DNA of 64,000 nt from Eutreptiella sp. 'Long Island Sound 2002' (GCA_964036045.1 OZ038381.1:101933367-101997366), one strand, 5' to 3'. Shown: positions 20,402 through 32,069, numbered from the stretch's first letter. The notes: generated from the letters alone by a model not told the origin. Numbers and translations: made by a program.

Positions 20402-20813
20402 CATTCTGCCATTGTTCGGTGCACAGTTCAATCAGGGCATCCACATCCGGATCCGCGAAGCGCTGCAACTTGTAGAACGCCCCACGGTCCGGGAAGAGGT
20501 ACTCCATGTAGGTGTTGTAGTACATGCTATCCCTATCCCATAGGTCATCAATGCGGCGGGGTTGTAGCATTCCGAGACCTAGTCGGAAAAGGATGTAGCG
20601 GGGAAGCAAGGGGACCAAGTCGGCATGCCCCTTGGCGCGGAGGCAAATGTCCATGCACTCCATGATGGGCCGCATCATGTACTCATACACCGTGACCGGT
20701 GTGTCTGCGGCGCATGTACCCTCCAATAGGCTTGTGCCTCGTGCAACACCTTTGGTGAAGTCATACAAAGCCTCATCAAGATCCAAGGGACGTGGTTCCC
20801 AATCCGATTGCAT
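20402..20813 (-). pseudogene. piggyBac-like transposase copy 2, N-terminal part
   Basis: It starts at an ATG 10 nt after a family-2 intron acceptor (20824) and runs about 137 codons to the TIR of the inserted element. The segment from Val-Tyr-Glu-Tyr-Met through Leu-Gln-Arg aligns with residues about 50-130 of transposase copy 1, including the spliced junction of that gene, which here is uninterrupted. The end at Glu-Gln-Trp-Gln-Asn continues after the insertion at Gly-Trp-Val-Phe-Gly on the far side (14511 downward). Removing the element with a 2-bp duplication keeps the frame. Confidence 0.8.
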
Positions 20814-20823
20814 AGTGATTTGA

Positions 20824-21003
20824 CTGCAGAAGAGGGAAAAGGAAATTTGCTGCGCAAACTGCACAAACTGCACGAACTTGCCGGACCGCGCGGTTCGTTT
20901 CAATTTACGAGAAGACCGGTACAGACCGGTCCGGACCGGTCCTTGGACAAACTGCATCAACTCATCTAAACTGTCCGGTCCGAGCAGTTTACGCAGTTTA
21001 CGC
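20824..21003 (-). other. Family-2 intron in transposase copy 2 leader (donor uncertain)
   Basis: The acceptor CTTCTGCAG ends at 20824, just before the transposase ATG. The segment contains the ACCGGTC cluster and GCGCGGTCCGG block of family 2. The 5' boundary is approximate. Confidence 0.5.
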
Positions 21004-21336
21004 TGTTTGTTGATTTTTCCTATTCTTTACCTTTTTGTCCCCCCATTGGCTACTTTCTATTTTTATTTCTATTTCTATTTCTTTGGGACGGGGGGGGGGG
21101 GGGATGGAGGGGCAGGGGGTGGCCTCTTCCTCACAAACTGAGAAGGTCGCATGCACTGGGCGTTGTTGCAATTCGTCGAACAAACAACGTGAGACGGTCC
21201 CAATGTTTGAAGAAAGTATTGGAGAAGCGAACACCACCACCGGCATGGCTCACCACGGCAACACCATGGAAAAGCGGTCCGGGGCGCTTTAGGCTGTGCC
21301 CGGGACATCAGAGCCGAGGCCAGCATCACCACCACC

Positions 21337-23974
21337 CTAACCCGGCCTGGAATTATCATCGGGCTTTTTCTTAGCATCCAACTTAGCTTGTAGCTGGGCC
21401 TCCATTTGCCTTTGCTTCTGCAGGAACATGGGGTTGACCTTGGCGGACCCATTTTTCGTGTACCCGCGCACAGAGGCAACTTGCAGCTGCAACCCTTGAG
21501 TGCTTGTGTCCTCGGCCTGGGGAAAAATGCAACGAACTGCACGAACTGCACGAACTGCGCGAAACACCCGGACCGCGCGGTTCGTTTAGGTTTACGAGAA
21601 CACCGGTACAGACCGGTCCGGACCGGTCCTTGAACAAACCGCGTAAAACGATCTAAACGGGCTGGTCCGATCATTTCGAGCAGTTTATGCAGTTGATGCA
21701 GTTCACACCTGTGGCTGGGGCCCGGGGTCGATTTCCTCGTTTTCCTCAACTTCCTCTTCTTGCAGGCCTGGCTGGCCTTCTTCTTCTTCTGTGAGGGCTT
21801 CTTCCTTCTCCTCTTCTTTTACCTCCGTCTTTCCTCCATTGCCTGAGCTGGCGGCTCGCACCTGCGGTGTTATGTTGTACAACGTAATGTTGGCCCATGA
21901 AATGAAAACCACAACCCCGCAACATGGCAACAAACCTTCGCCTTCTTCAAGGCGTCCAACTCATCTTGCAGCCGTTGCTGCTCCCGCTTCATGCGCTCCA
22001 ACTCCTCTGCCCGGTCGCGCATCAGCCGGTCCGCCTCCTCGGCCGCCTCGCGCGCCTCTTCCTCCTGGCGCGCCCGCTCCGCCTCCTGCCTCTCTCTTTC
22101 GGCCTGTGAGACAAACAACGAAATGGGTCAAACTGCACAAACTGCACGAAACGATCGGACCGGACAGTTCATTTCACTTGGCACATAGACCGGTCTGGAC
22201 CGGTCTTGTACAAACAGCATAAACCGATCGAACCGATCGGACCGCGCAGTTCGTTTCAGTTGACACAAAGACCGGTCTGGACCGGTCTTCGAACAAACAG
22301 CGCGAACTGCGACAAACTGCAAAAACGGACCTCTTCCAAGGCCCATTGATGCTTTGCTTCCTCCATTCTTTCCCATTGCCGGGCAAACCACGGGATCGAA
22401 TGGATCTCCGCCAAAAGCTCGTCGGTGGTACGGGTGCTCTCCAACGGTTCCTCCCAGCTGGCATCCGGCAGCTCCCCTTGACGGACCTATGGGCATAAAG
22501 GGTTAAGACAACGAACGGAACAAGACAAACCGAAGGGGTGGGGGGAACAATTGTTGACCTGTGTAATCTCATGCTCCGTCCGACAAAGCTCACGGCGCAG
22601 CAACTTGTACCGGTTCCGCACGTCCGCTGTCGACAGATCCTCCAGCGGGGGCGTGAGGAGGTCAAGCAACCGCTTCGCTGGGGAGTGATGGGAACGGGGG
22701 GCGCCGGTTGCGCCGGTCACGGGGTTGCGACGGGGGTTGGATCGAAGTGAGCGGGAGGGGCTGGAGTCGCGCGGCGGGGAGTAGGGGTCGTACTCGGGTT
22801 CCCGGGGTTCTTGCTTCACCCCACAGCCTCGGCACTTCGCGATGTTGCGCAAGAGGTCCTCTGCAGAAAAACAACACAAAAGGGTGTAAACGGGTCGAAC
22901 CGGTCGGACCGCGCAGTTTAGCGCATTTTATGCAGTTTGTTCAAAGACCGGTCCAAACCGGTGCGGTCCGGTCTTTACACGAAGTGAAATGAACGGTTCG
23001 GTCTGGTCGGTTCGATCAGTTCGTGTCATTATATGCAGTGGACGCAGAAAGTGCAAACCTGAATAATCCTTGTACTTGTAGGCTTCTGTGCGGAGCGTAG
23101 ACACCACTTTCGTCGGCGCGGGGATGTACTCGCTCCGCAGAAAGAAGTGCCACCTCAGCAGGTTGTTGGGGACCTCCAGCAGCAATCTCAGCGCGGCTGC
23201 CAATTGCTTCTTTGCGTGGACGTTGTTCCTGAGGCAAAGCTTGACATGGGTCCCCACGGAGTCTATCGAAAACCCGTATTGTTCCAACCCATTGTTGACC
23301 CGAACCACCTCCCTGTTGGTGAGGGTGTCGTCGTCCTCCTGTGACCCTTGCGCCTTCCGCCGCCTTTTGGGATCCCGCCTCCCATGGGGGTCGTCCTCCT
23401 CGCTATCCGCCTCCTGGAAGAACTCTTGTGCCAAACTTTTCTTGCGCCTACCCTTCCCCTTGTCCTGTTTCTTTGGTTTCTCCTCCTCTTCGCTCAACGG
23501 TTCCTCATCTACAATCCCCTCCTCGCCCTCGGGCTCGTCATCCCCCTCTTCATCCTCCTCCTCCTCATCACCATCCTCCTCATCACCTTCGTCCACATCC
23601 AAAGGCCGTTTGGACCTCTCTGCCCGGCTCCCGGATGCCCGCTGTTGCACCCTCTCCTTGGGGGTCTTTGCCTTGGCACCTCCCTTCTCGATCAACCAAC
23701 TCCCCACAACCGTCTCAACGTCAAACACCACATCCCCTTTGTTTTGTTGCCGCTTGACGTTTCCATTTTTGTCTTCGGTGTATTCCTTGGTGTTTGTGAG
23801 TGTCACCTTCCCTTTTTCCACCGTGGACACCAACCCACTGAAACGGGCTCCGTGTGAGCCCTTCTTCAAGAAAACGACCCATTGCCCTCTCTCGATGTTC
23901 TTGAAGGCCTGGGGTACCACCTTATCATCCTTGGTGGCATGGGGGAGGGCTTGACCGGGACCTTCCACAGGCAT
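21337..23974 (-). CDS. Accessory protein of piggyBac-type module, copy 2 (6 exons, 624 aa)
   Basis: Exons 23974-23059, 22860-22559, 22486-22331, 22103-21936, 21861-21709 and 21516-21337 join in perfect frame to a TAG stop. The family is unknown to me. Order: a β-rich domain (residues about 20-95) with WVVFLKKG, FSGLVSTVEKG, VTLTN and VGSWLIE; a long Glu/Asp-rich linker with basic patches of nuclear-signal type; a helical domain (about 215-300) around EQYGFSIDSVG; a CxxC pair (CRGC) near 315; an SR/Pro stretch; a strongly charged coiled coil encoded mostly by exon 4 (RQEEEAREA, RMKREQQRL); and an acidic, then Gln/Lys-rich tail. The β domain and helical domain align with the copy-1 protein at 6963-9829. 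Gene position and strand relative to the transposase are the same in both modules. It may be a DNA- or transposase-binding partner; this is inference. Confidence 0.8.
21517..21708 (-). other. Family-2 introner-like intron (192 nt)
   Basis: GTGTGAAC donor and TTTCCCCAG acceptor, phase 0, with ACCGGTCCGGACCGGTCTG in its middle and repeated GTGCAGTTC near the acceptor. Confidence 0.85.
22104..22330 (-). other. Family-2 introner-like intron (227 nt)
   Basis: GTCCGTTT donor and TTGTCTCACAG acceptor, phase 0. It contains two tandem copies of the family-2 core (GACCGGTCCAGACCGGTCT), so it may be a double insertion. Confidence 0.85.
22487..22558 (-). other. Ordinary short intron of accessory gene copy 2 (72 nt)
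   Basis: GTCAACAA donor and GCCCATAG acceptor, phase 0, without repeat content. The 74-nt intron at 21862-21935 (GTTTGTTG...ACCGCAG) is the other plain intron. Confidence 0.75.
22861..23058 (-). other. Family-2 introner-like intron (198 nt)
   Basis: GTTTGCAC donor and TTTTCTGCAG acceptor, phase 1, with ACCGGTTTGGACCGGTCTT and GCGCGGTCCGACCGG blocks. Confidence 0.85.
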
Positions 23975-23975
23975 G

Positions 23976-24610
23976 GCAAGGAAGAAACTAAAGCAAAAAG
24001 GTGGAAAAACAGGTTGAACACTAGAAAAAAGCACAAACTGCACGAACTGCACGAACCGGTCGGACCGGCCCGTTCATTTTACTTTAGATGAAGACCAGTC
24101 CGGACCGGTCTGGACCGGTCTGCGTACCAACTGCGCAAAATGTCATAAACGGATTGTGCTACACGACAAAGCCTATTAAACCATCATGGTGGCCTAAGGT
24201 CCTTTGGGGGGTATGCATACACAAGCATGGCAAAGCAGGGAGACTGCAAAACACCTGCACCATCATAAACTGCAGTGTGGTTGTCCAAGTAGTTGGACCG
24301 CTCGGTTCATACTAGTTGACACGGAGACCGGTCTGGACCGGTGCAGACCGGCCTCTGGACGAACTGCATAAGGTGATCTGTCACAATGGCTCGACATTTA
24401 CATGACCATCATGCAATGTTAAGGTGTTCTAATACCCTGAGAACCCTAGGGAAACATCCATGCAACATGCGGAGCAGGTGGTATGTGTGTGCACGCTCTG
24501 TAGTTGTGTCGTATGTGCATGTTGTGTGAAGTGTGGTGAGCTGCGCAAACTGATCGGACCGCCCAGTTCGTTTCAGTTGGTACAAAGACCGGTCTAGACC
24601 GGTCTTGTGG
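23976..24610. repeat. Further family-2 repeat copies upstream of accessory gene 2
   Basis: ACCGGTC-type cores occur near 24095-24120, 24318-24345 and 24585-24605. The first, with a TTTGCTTTAG acceptor about 16 nt before the ATG, is a plausible 5'-UTR intron. The others have no assignable splice sites. Confidence 0.5.
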
Positions 24611-27275
24611 TCTGCCAAACTGGTCTACATGCAAAACTCTAAACCTTCATTAAATCATCAAAAAACACCAAAACCACAAGATCCGCCACATGCAAATACC
24701 CCTGACCCAACCCTTCACACAAAAGTCACACTTTGCACAAAAATCCAGACCGGACAAGACCGTTGTGCTAGTAGCCAAAGGAATATTGAAGTCAAGGCAT
24801 TTTGGCTCCCAATCAACATTGTGAGATGGTTGTGTGGGGTTGCTCCTGGGTCTTGTATGACTTTTTTGCATGTGTGGCACTTTGGCGCCATTCACAGCAA
24901 AGGAGATGCCCCTCCTGACGAGAACTCTCAAGCTCTCAAGAAAAATCATGACCCAACGTTTTTCTCAAAACATTCCATCTCATTTCTTCCTTCCATCACT
25001 GCAATACTAGGTCCCAGCGCAAAACAACTGCCACTTGGATATTAGAGGCTTAGTGATTTTTTCGTAGCCATGGGACACTATACACCTTGTAAATGGCATG
25101 CAACACCCTTGCACAAGCTTGCACCTCCAAATCATTGTCCTCAAAAGCGAACCGGATCTTCTTTGTCGTGGAGTTCAAGTTCTCTACCTGGACAAGAAGC
25201 GCATGCCACCATGGATGGAGAGCCAACACCTTGCACGCCTATGGCACCACTTGTAGGATCATGTTGGTTAGTTTTCGACAATTGACAATACTTGCAATTC
25301 TAGATTTGATGTGCTCTTCAGTGGGCAACGAGAAAGCAACAACGGTTCACACCCATAACAACACACTGAAATGTGATACGTGTGATCGCTTTCGGGCATC
25401 AAACAAAATTGAAAGTGAGTACAACACTTCAAGATTTCATAATGCAAAAGCAAAGAAATCACTAGAGGGCTACGAGCCAGCCGTGGCAACCCCAATCTAG
25501 TGCTCGATCATGCAAATCAATTTCGAAGAATAGCACCAAAAAGCAATGTCAAAACAAAACATGAGAGCATGACTTTCGAGGAGGCATTTCCATCATCATC
25601 TTCCTCCCACAGTGCGCATTTTTTCACCCAACACACACCTGAGGATACCTCCGAAATCAAAATGACATGCGCAGTCTTTTCTCTATGTGTCAAGGTGTAA
25701 ATGTGACGTAGACTCTTTGCTGAGGAACCTGGGCTTCTTTGAGGTGGTTGCACCACCAAGTTTATGGGCGTGCAAGGAACACAATAAATGCAAGAAAACA
25801 TGATGACTTGAGGCCCCGGGGCTTACTCGTGGAGAAGTGCACTAGGTAGTCCACGGATCATTGATAAGAGGGGGAGGTGTCCAGCCCCCCCCCCCTCTCC
25901 AACCCTGAAAGTTTCCTCGCCAAGAACTTTGTGTACGCAGACTCAAAAACTACATCGATCCGAGAAGCCCATTTTCTTGTTGAGATATGAAGAACCACCG
26001 GTAGCACGATTCCGAAAATTGCAATTGGGTGACTTGGGACATTACGGCCGAAATCGCAAGGGGGAACCATGTAATGTGCTGCCCCAGAACACATGGCCTT
26101 GCAGTGGGTGGACCCTCGGTCAGGGGAACACGCACAAACCGGAACTGCACCCCAAAGAAGAAAAGAGAAAGAGAAGGAGAAAGAGAAACCACACAACACA
26201 ACACAACACACACAAAAAAGAACACACCTAAAAAACACAACAACACAACACAACTTGTCGTAAAGCGCACCACGTAATGTTGTTTTATGGGCAAGCACAA
26301 AAAAGAGCAATCACCCTTGAACCTTGTTAAAAAAAAGGGCTCAAGAGTGCGGCCGGAAATGTTGTGAGACCGGCTAGCAAAATTAAAATTGAGGGCAATC
26401 ATCCATGAATTTGCTTGGCAAAAATTTGTTCCAGAGCTCACACACAAGAGCTATGTACAAAACAAAATCAATCAATAAGTTGTTAAAGAAGACACGCAGC
26501 AGGGAGGAAAACAATCGCCTTTCAATGGTCCACAACGGGAAAAAAATAGAAATTGAGAAAGCCTAACCACTTCAACGTATTGAAAAAAAATGCACCTTGG
26601 GATGTTATATGTCAGGATGCAAATGAAAAGCAATCAGCTGCTCAATCACAACGCAAACACAAGAGCACTGGATTGTCAATGCAGTTGGCAGAGCCCACAC
26701 ACAAGGGATGGCAGACAAAACCTGCCAGTGTATCAGAGTGATGGGCACAGGCAACGTTTGGCTTTCACACCGGATTGTTGTGTTAATTGTTGTGCCTACT
26801 TCTCAGGAGGGTGGGACACCATGCATGCCTTGTGCATGCCGAGCAGTTCACCCACTCTTTGCACCTATACAAGAGCAGAGATAGTCAAACTAGGACGGCT
26901 AGGCAGGTGCGAAGGCCGCAGCCCTCACTGGCCCCATAGCCGTGTTGAAGCCCCTGCCCTCCCCAATCCACTAGCAGACTAGCCTTGCAGGGATGAGATG
27001 CTCGAAGCTGGCTCCCACTACTGCTGCTCTGAGCGTTGGCCACCACCACCTTCTTTGTGAGGGGAGTTGGATGGCACAACACAAAGAGCAAGCTGGTCAG
27101 ATGTGATAACCTGTATACCCACACCCACGGGTGCGGGAGGCTATATTTATTTGCCGGTGCGTGTCACTCAGGGCAGAAGATAGTGCTTTGTCCACCAGCG
27201 AGGGGAGCAGTGTCCATAAAACCGATGCGGCTGGTGGAGCTCGCATCAGGCCATCTTTCCCGGATGGCGAAGTCT
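24611..27275. other. No gene recognised
   Basis: Open frames here are short and of low complexity. One, near 26160-26270, is an A/C-rich tract that reads as a Phe/Cys-rich frame on the other strand. C-runs occur at 25884-25895. I see no repeat shared with the rest of the window apart from the 16-bp motif. Confidence 0.4.
24771..24786 (+). repeat. 16-bp recurrent motif, copy 3
   Basis: Same 16-mer as at 4308, to the right of the second piggyBac-type module. Confidence 0.6.
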
Positions 27276-27291
27276 ATATTCCTTTGGCTAC
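27276..27291 (-). repeat. 16-bp recurrent motif, copy 4
   Basis: This is the reverse complement of the 16-mer at 4308. It lies just left of the GTGAGCGAAGTGA fold-back region. Confidence 0.6.
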
Positions 27292-27319
27292 ACGCATGGC
27301 GGACAACAAGTTTACACAC

Positions 27320-27665
27320 TTTGCTCACTTCCGAATGATGAATGTTTGCCAAACTGTTTACAACAGTTCACTCACTTCGCTCTCTTCACTCACTTCAGTT
27401 CACTTTGCTCACTTGCTCACTTTAGGAAGATGTCCGGTCATGTGTCCGGACAACTTCTAAAAGTGAGTAAAGTGAGCGAAGTGCGTGAAGTGTTGCGAAG
27501 TGAGGTGTTGTGTGTGTTTTTGCACAGCTTGCTCACTTCGGTTCACTTCGTCTCACTTCGCTCACTTTGCTCAGTTCGCTCACTTTACTTACTTTAGAGG
27601 TTGTCCCGACGCGTAACCGGACATCTTCGTGGAGTGAGCGAAGTGAACCGAAGTGAGCGAACTGT
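27320..27665. repeat. Fold-back cluster of GTGAGCGAAGTGA motifs
   Basis: Blocks rich in GCTCACTTCG (27365-27422, 27528-27600) alternate with blocks of its complement GTGAGCGAAGTG (27457-27505, 27632-27664). AGATGTCCGG near 27427 and CCGGACATCT near 27618 are inverted. The region should fold into a long imperfect hairpin and may be a small non-autonomous element. Confidence 0.6.
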
Positions 27666-30600
27666 TTGCCCGGACACGATGTGATGTGAAGCGGCCGACA
27701 CATAAACAAACCAAGTCTTGGGTGTGCATTGGGCTTGTCTCTTTTGGGGTTTTCCTGCCCCTCCTAACCCCCCATGTGTCCTGCGCTATACTGCTTCGTC
27801 ACATCCACACCTACCTGCATGGCTGTAGTTCCATGCATACCAGCCCAAAGAGAGCCATGGCCCATCCTCACGGCCATAAAAGATATGAGGATATGTGAGC
27901 TGTTGTCTTGAGGGTCCTAAGGGCCCGGGAGGGCAGGTGCGCGGCACGAGAGCTGTCTGTAGGAGCTAGGGAGCCCGCAGCACTTCGGACGTGAGCAGTG
28001 CCCTCCCCCCCACCCCCATGACATGTGGTCAATGTTGTTGCCTCACTTGGGTAACGCCGCAGCAGGCCCCCGCCAAGACGGCCCACCCCACTGTCTTTGG
28101 GGCAAACATTCTTTGGTGAGCTATGGCGAGATGGAGCGTGTAGGTGAACAAGACCCCCCACTCCAACTTTGCTTGGTGTGCCGTTGAGCTGAGAGTGAGT
28201 CTTGTGGCCGGTACCCCCACCCCCGTGGTATGCAACTGAAGGTGGTACTCCTGTTCGAGCTCTGTTTTGTGCCATGTCCATTTTGGTTGCCGACGAGTAG
28301 TCAAGTGTGACTACGAGGGTATTGGATGTAGGGTTGAGTTGGGCCCCCATGTGTGACCGGCAGCAGATATCCCGCTAGGAAACGGCCACGTGGTGTTCAG
28401 CTTCCGCGGGCCCATAACACCCCATATATTCAGATGCAGTGGCCGTTAAGGCCTTGGAGGCTTACTTGGGCCAACGATAGGAGGGTGTGTAGGGAGGGTA
28501 CACCTTGCGGGTTGTGTGTCGTAAAGTGGTCCAAAGTGGGGGAAACGGGAGTAACGACCGGACGACCACAAACATGTGGACCACTCCATGATTTCACACG
28601 TTTTGGAGGATACCAGCTATCCCATTGCGTTGGGCACCTTCAAAAACCCCCATCCCCAATCTCATCTCGCAAGTGACAAAAAGTGTACAAAACAATGGGC
28701 GGTCGACCACCGTACACGTAGCCAAAAAGAATATATAAACCGGGTGCATACCTGGAATTTGGGCTGAATCTCGGGTACGTACGCGGGATTTGGCTCCTTT
28801 GAATCCCGGGTATGACACCCGGTTTATTGCCTGAATCCGCGGGTTTGAAACCCGGATTTAGGCAACCGGTAGGTTGCGAGCATCGGGGGGCTAAAGCGTA
28901 ACCGCTTTCATTAAGAGAGCCAGCTCTGGTTGAGCCACGATGTGACACTCACAACAATGAAATTTCTTCGAAAAAAATTGTGCGGTCACAACACGCTGAA
29001 TTCTTCTAGGCAGGTGGCTAAACACTGAAAAGTGTTGCAGATCAACACAAGTACTAATCCACAACTATTCCGGAACGGTGCATTGGATATGACCCCCCCC
29101 CTTATGGAACGGTTGTTCTGCAACGGTTGTGGGCCCAGCCCCCCCCCCCCCCACGACTATTCCGTACCTAACCTCCAACACTCGGTAGCGGTGGGGTTCA
29201 AGGGTGGTGATGCAAAAGTGATTCATCATTCTTGAACCATTGTGCCCACTACACTTTCAACATGCCCTTGTGGACTTGTGTGTCACGTTTATGTGGCTTG
29301 CCTCACCTTTGAACCATTTTCTTTACACTTTCCATTATAACTTTATTATAACTTCATTGAGCACACAACCAAAAAAGAAAATTATCTTTGTAGCGCAGAG
29401 AGGGCTGGCCAATGGACTTGGACGGTTTACCATTTTCGCCGGCGAGGAGGACCAATGAGGCTAATTGGGCGCTCACTGAATCCTTAAGTAGTTGCGTGAG
29501 GAGAACCAAGAATGCAAAACCACGACTACGGAGGGAAGCCCACAAACAAATGGTTGCAAAATGTGTAGCAAGGGATGATGGAGTGTTGTTTCATTGGAAT
29601 TTCAAGAGGCACACAAGCGTTCATCGATGCATAATGGCAAAAGGCCTCCGTATGCCTAGCTACAACAAATAGCCATAGATAAATGAGTATCCTATTCAGA
29701 TCTTTCTTGGTCATATCAAGTGAAGCACATCGCGAACTAGGTCTTCTATAAGTGCTTCAAACACTAAACAATAAGTGACATAAATAATTACATACACTCA
29801 GGGGCACATGGTCCTCCTCGAGCCTCAACATGTGCCACAAACCTGCTCCACTTCATACTCTCGCCAACTGCGCCACGCAAACCCTTTAGTTTTCGAGCGG
29901 GGCATGATTTTTGCACATAGCGTGGGAAAGTCCAGTTGTGCAACCAATGAGCCCCCCAATCCCAACCCACAAGCAGCCATTGCTGAGATGCGGCCAAGCC
30001 GTGAGAACAACATCACATGTGAACCTGTGTGGAGAATGGCTGGTTCTCAACAATGCAGACGTGGGAGGAACATCCTATCTAATTGTTGTAGATCGCGTTG
30101 CAAAAATGACATCACCAAGCGAGGTCTCAAAAACGGGTCATCAATTAGCTACCACTATAGCCAATGCGGATGATGTGCACAAGCACGGAGGTGTTACAAT
30201 TTGCAATGTTGTTTGGAAATAGGACCTACTCTCCTATATGCAGTTCCTTGGCAGTCCTCTTCAGTGTGATACCCAAGATTGCCCACGATGACAAGCACGG
30301 CAGTGCAACAACAGGGGTAGAAAAACTGTCAAACAAACAAGCGTGTGCGAGACATATTGTAGTGGCTCCCACCAACTGTTGACGCATATGTGGACAGCCA
30401 ACATTCCTCAATAAATTGTTTGAACCCCAAGAAGGGGGAGTACTTGTGGGCACCCGATGGCATCCATAGGCAAATAGCACGCCATAGCAGACAAAAAGTA
30501 CGGAATCACATGGGTGTCCATGCAATGTTGGTTGCTTGCCCAAGTCCCCACCGTCTATGATGGCATGACGCAACGCACTCCTGATGCGTTTGCCTTCTCT

Positions 30601-31285
30601 GTGTCGCACACCGAAGTTGGATTCCTTGTTTTAGCATGGCTGAGTATGTGTCCAATGTGTGAACGCACACAACGAAGACATTCGCTCAAGACAGAGGAAA
30701 AAAATACTCATGCATGAGCTTGCCTCATCCTGTGCATAGTACAAAGCTCAAACGAAACCTACAATTTGGAGATTTCATAAAAGTCTTGAGTACAAGAGAA
30801 GGTCCTCTCCAAGCAAATTAAACGTGAAAACCTGGGAATTGTACCCCACAGCCAGCATGACCCCCGCCGGAGTGTTCCAAAGACACGTGCCAGAACAGCT
30901 GCAGGCCAAAGCCTAGAATCACCCTGTTGACACCCACTTTCTCCAGAAATGAACAACAAGCGTCCTCGTTAGGCGTCTCCCCCCTTCAAATGGCCCAACT
31001 AGGGGGCCTCAAGGGCCGGAGAAAATTTGGGATAAGGGAAAACTTTGTGTGTTAGACTTCCATTTTTCTATAAGGTAAAATGTTCCTATCGAGGGCCACT
31101 TTCGATCTGGCTTTTTCTGGCCGGCAGTAACTTCACTTGACGGGGATAATGGTGACTGGGGAAGAAAAATGCCTAAAAAAAGGAAGATTTTGGAGGATAA
31201 AAAGGAAGATTTGGATCTATAACAACAGTATGTGTGGTCCGTATGCCCCGGGCGGGCACGGGATTGAATCCCGCTTGCGTACAAT
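27666..31285. other. No gene recognised
   Basis: Nothing with a recognisable domain. Short inverted sequences rich in CGGGTTTGAAACCCGG lie near 28800-28860. C-runs occur at 29091-29100 and 29140-29152. Confidence 0.4.
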
Positions 31286-31349
31286 GGAGCTGCGCCTAGC
31301 CGCGGCTGGGTGGCTGGGAGGCTTTGGAAACCCCCCCCTCCCCCCCCCC

Positions 31350-31382
<33 letters not shown>

Positions 31383-32066
31383 GCGCCCCCGGAAACAGCC
31401 AAAATACGCAGTGCACCATTGTACCGCCTCTTCTCACGCATGGTATGGGTATGGGGATGGGTTTGCAAGGGTGGGGGGGTCGGCCACCTTTCAAGAACAC
31501 CCCTACCTCATACTCCAAGGTGCCTTGCCTTCGGAACCTCCCATAAAGACCACATAGAATCACCGCATTAGACGTATGTTCAACTGCAAATGTTGTTGTT
31601 ACCGATGTAAACCTCAGAGTACACAATTGTCCTCAATCTAAAATATATACCATCCATATTGCAATATATATCCCAAGGCACCTTTCCAAAGAACACCTAC
31701 GTCTCCAACTCCTCATTCCGCGACATGTAACCCAACACAAAGTCATACACCTTTTGGGTCAGAACATAGTAACCTTGATACTTGTCATGGGAAACAGGCA
31801 TGTCATCATGCACCACATTTGCAAAAGGAATTGTTTTGTTTTACCACACAATTTTACCACACACTCCATGGATCGGTGACATCATCTTGAGATCTTGAGA
31901 GCAAGGGTGGTGAGGCACACATGCATGTACAAAGCAATGGTGGTTGGCTAGGTGGTTGGCTAGGTGGCTAGGTGGCTGGTTGGCTGGCGCGGGCCGGCCG
32001 GCCGGCCTAAAACCCCCCGCCCCCTCCCCCCCCCCCCTCCCCCCCCCCCCCGGCTGGCGCAGCTCC
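31286..32066. mobile_element. TIR DNA element, shorter copy (0.78 kb)
   Basis: The left end GGAGCTGCGCC and right end GGCGCAGCTCC are perfect inverted 11-mers flanked by AAT on both sides (31283-31285, 32067-32069). The first ~200 bp and scattered interior blocks match the element at 10848-12313, so this is an internally deleted relative. Subterminal (GGCT)n and CCGGCCGG tracts are longer here. Confidence 0.75.
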
Positions 32067-32069
32067 AAT

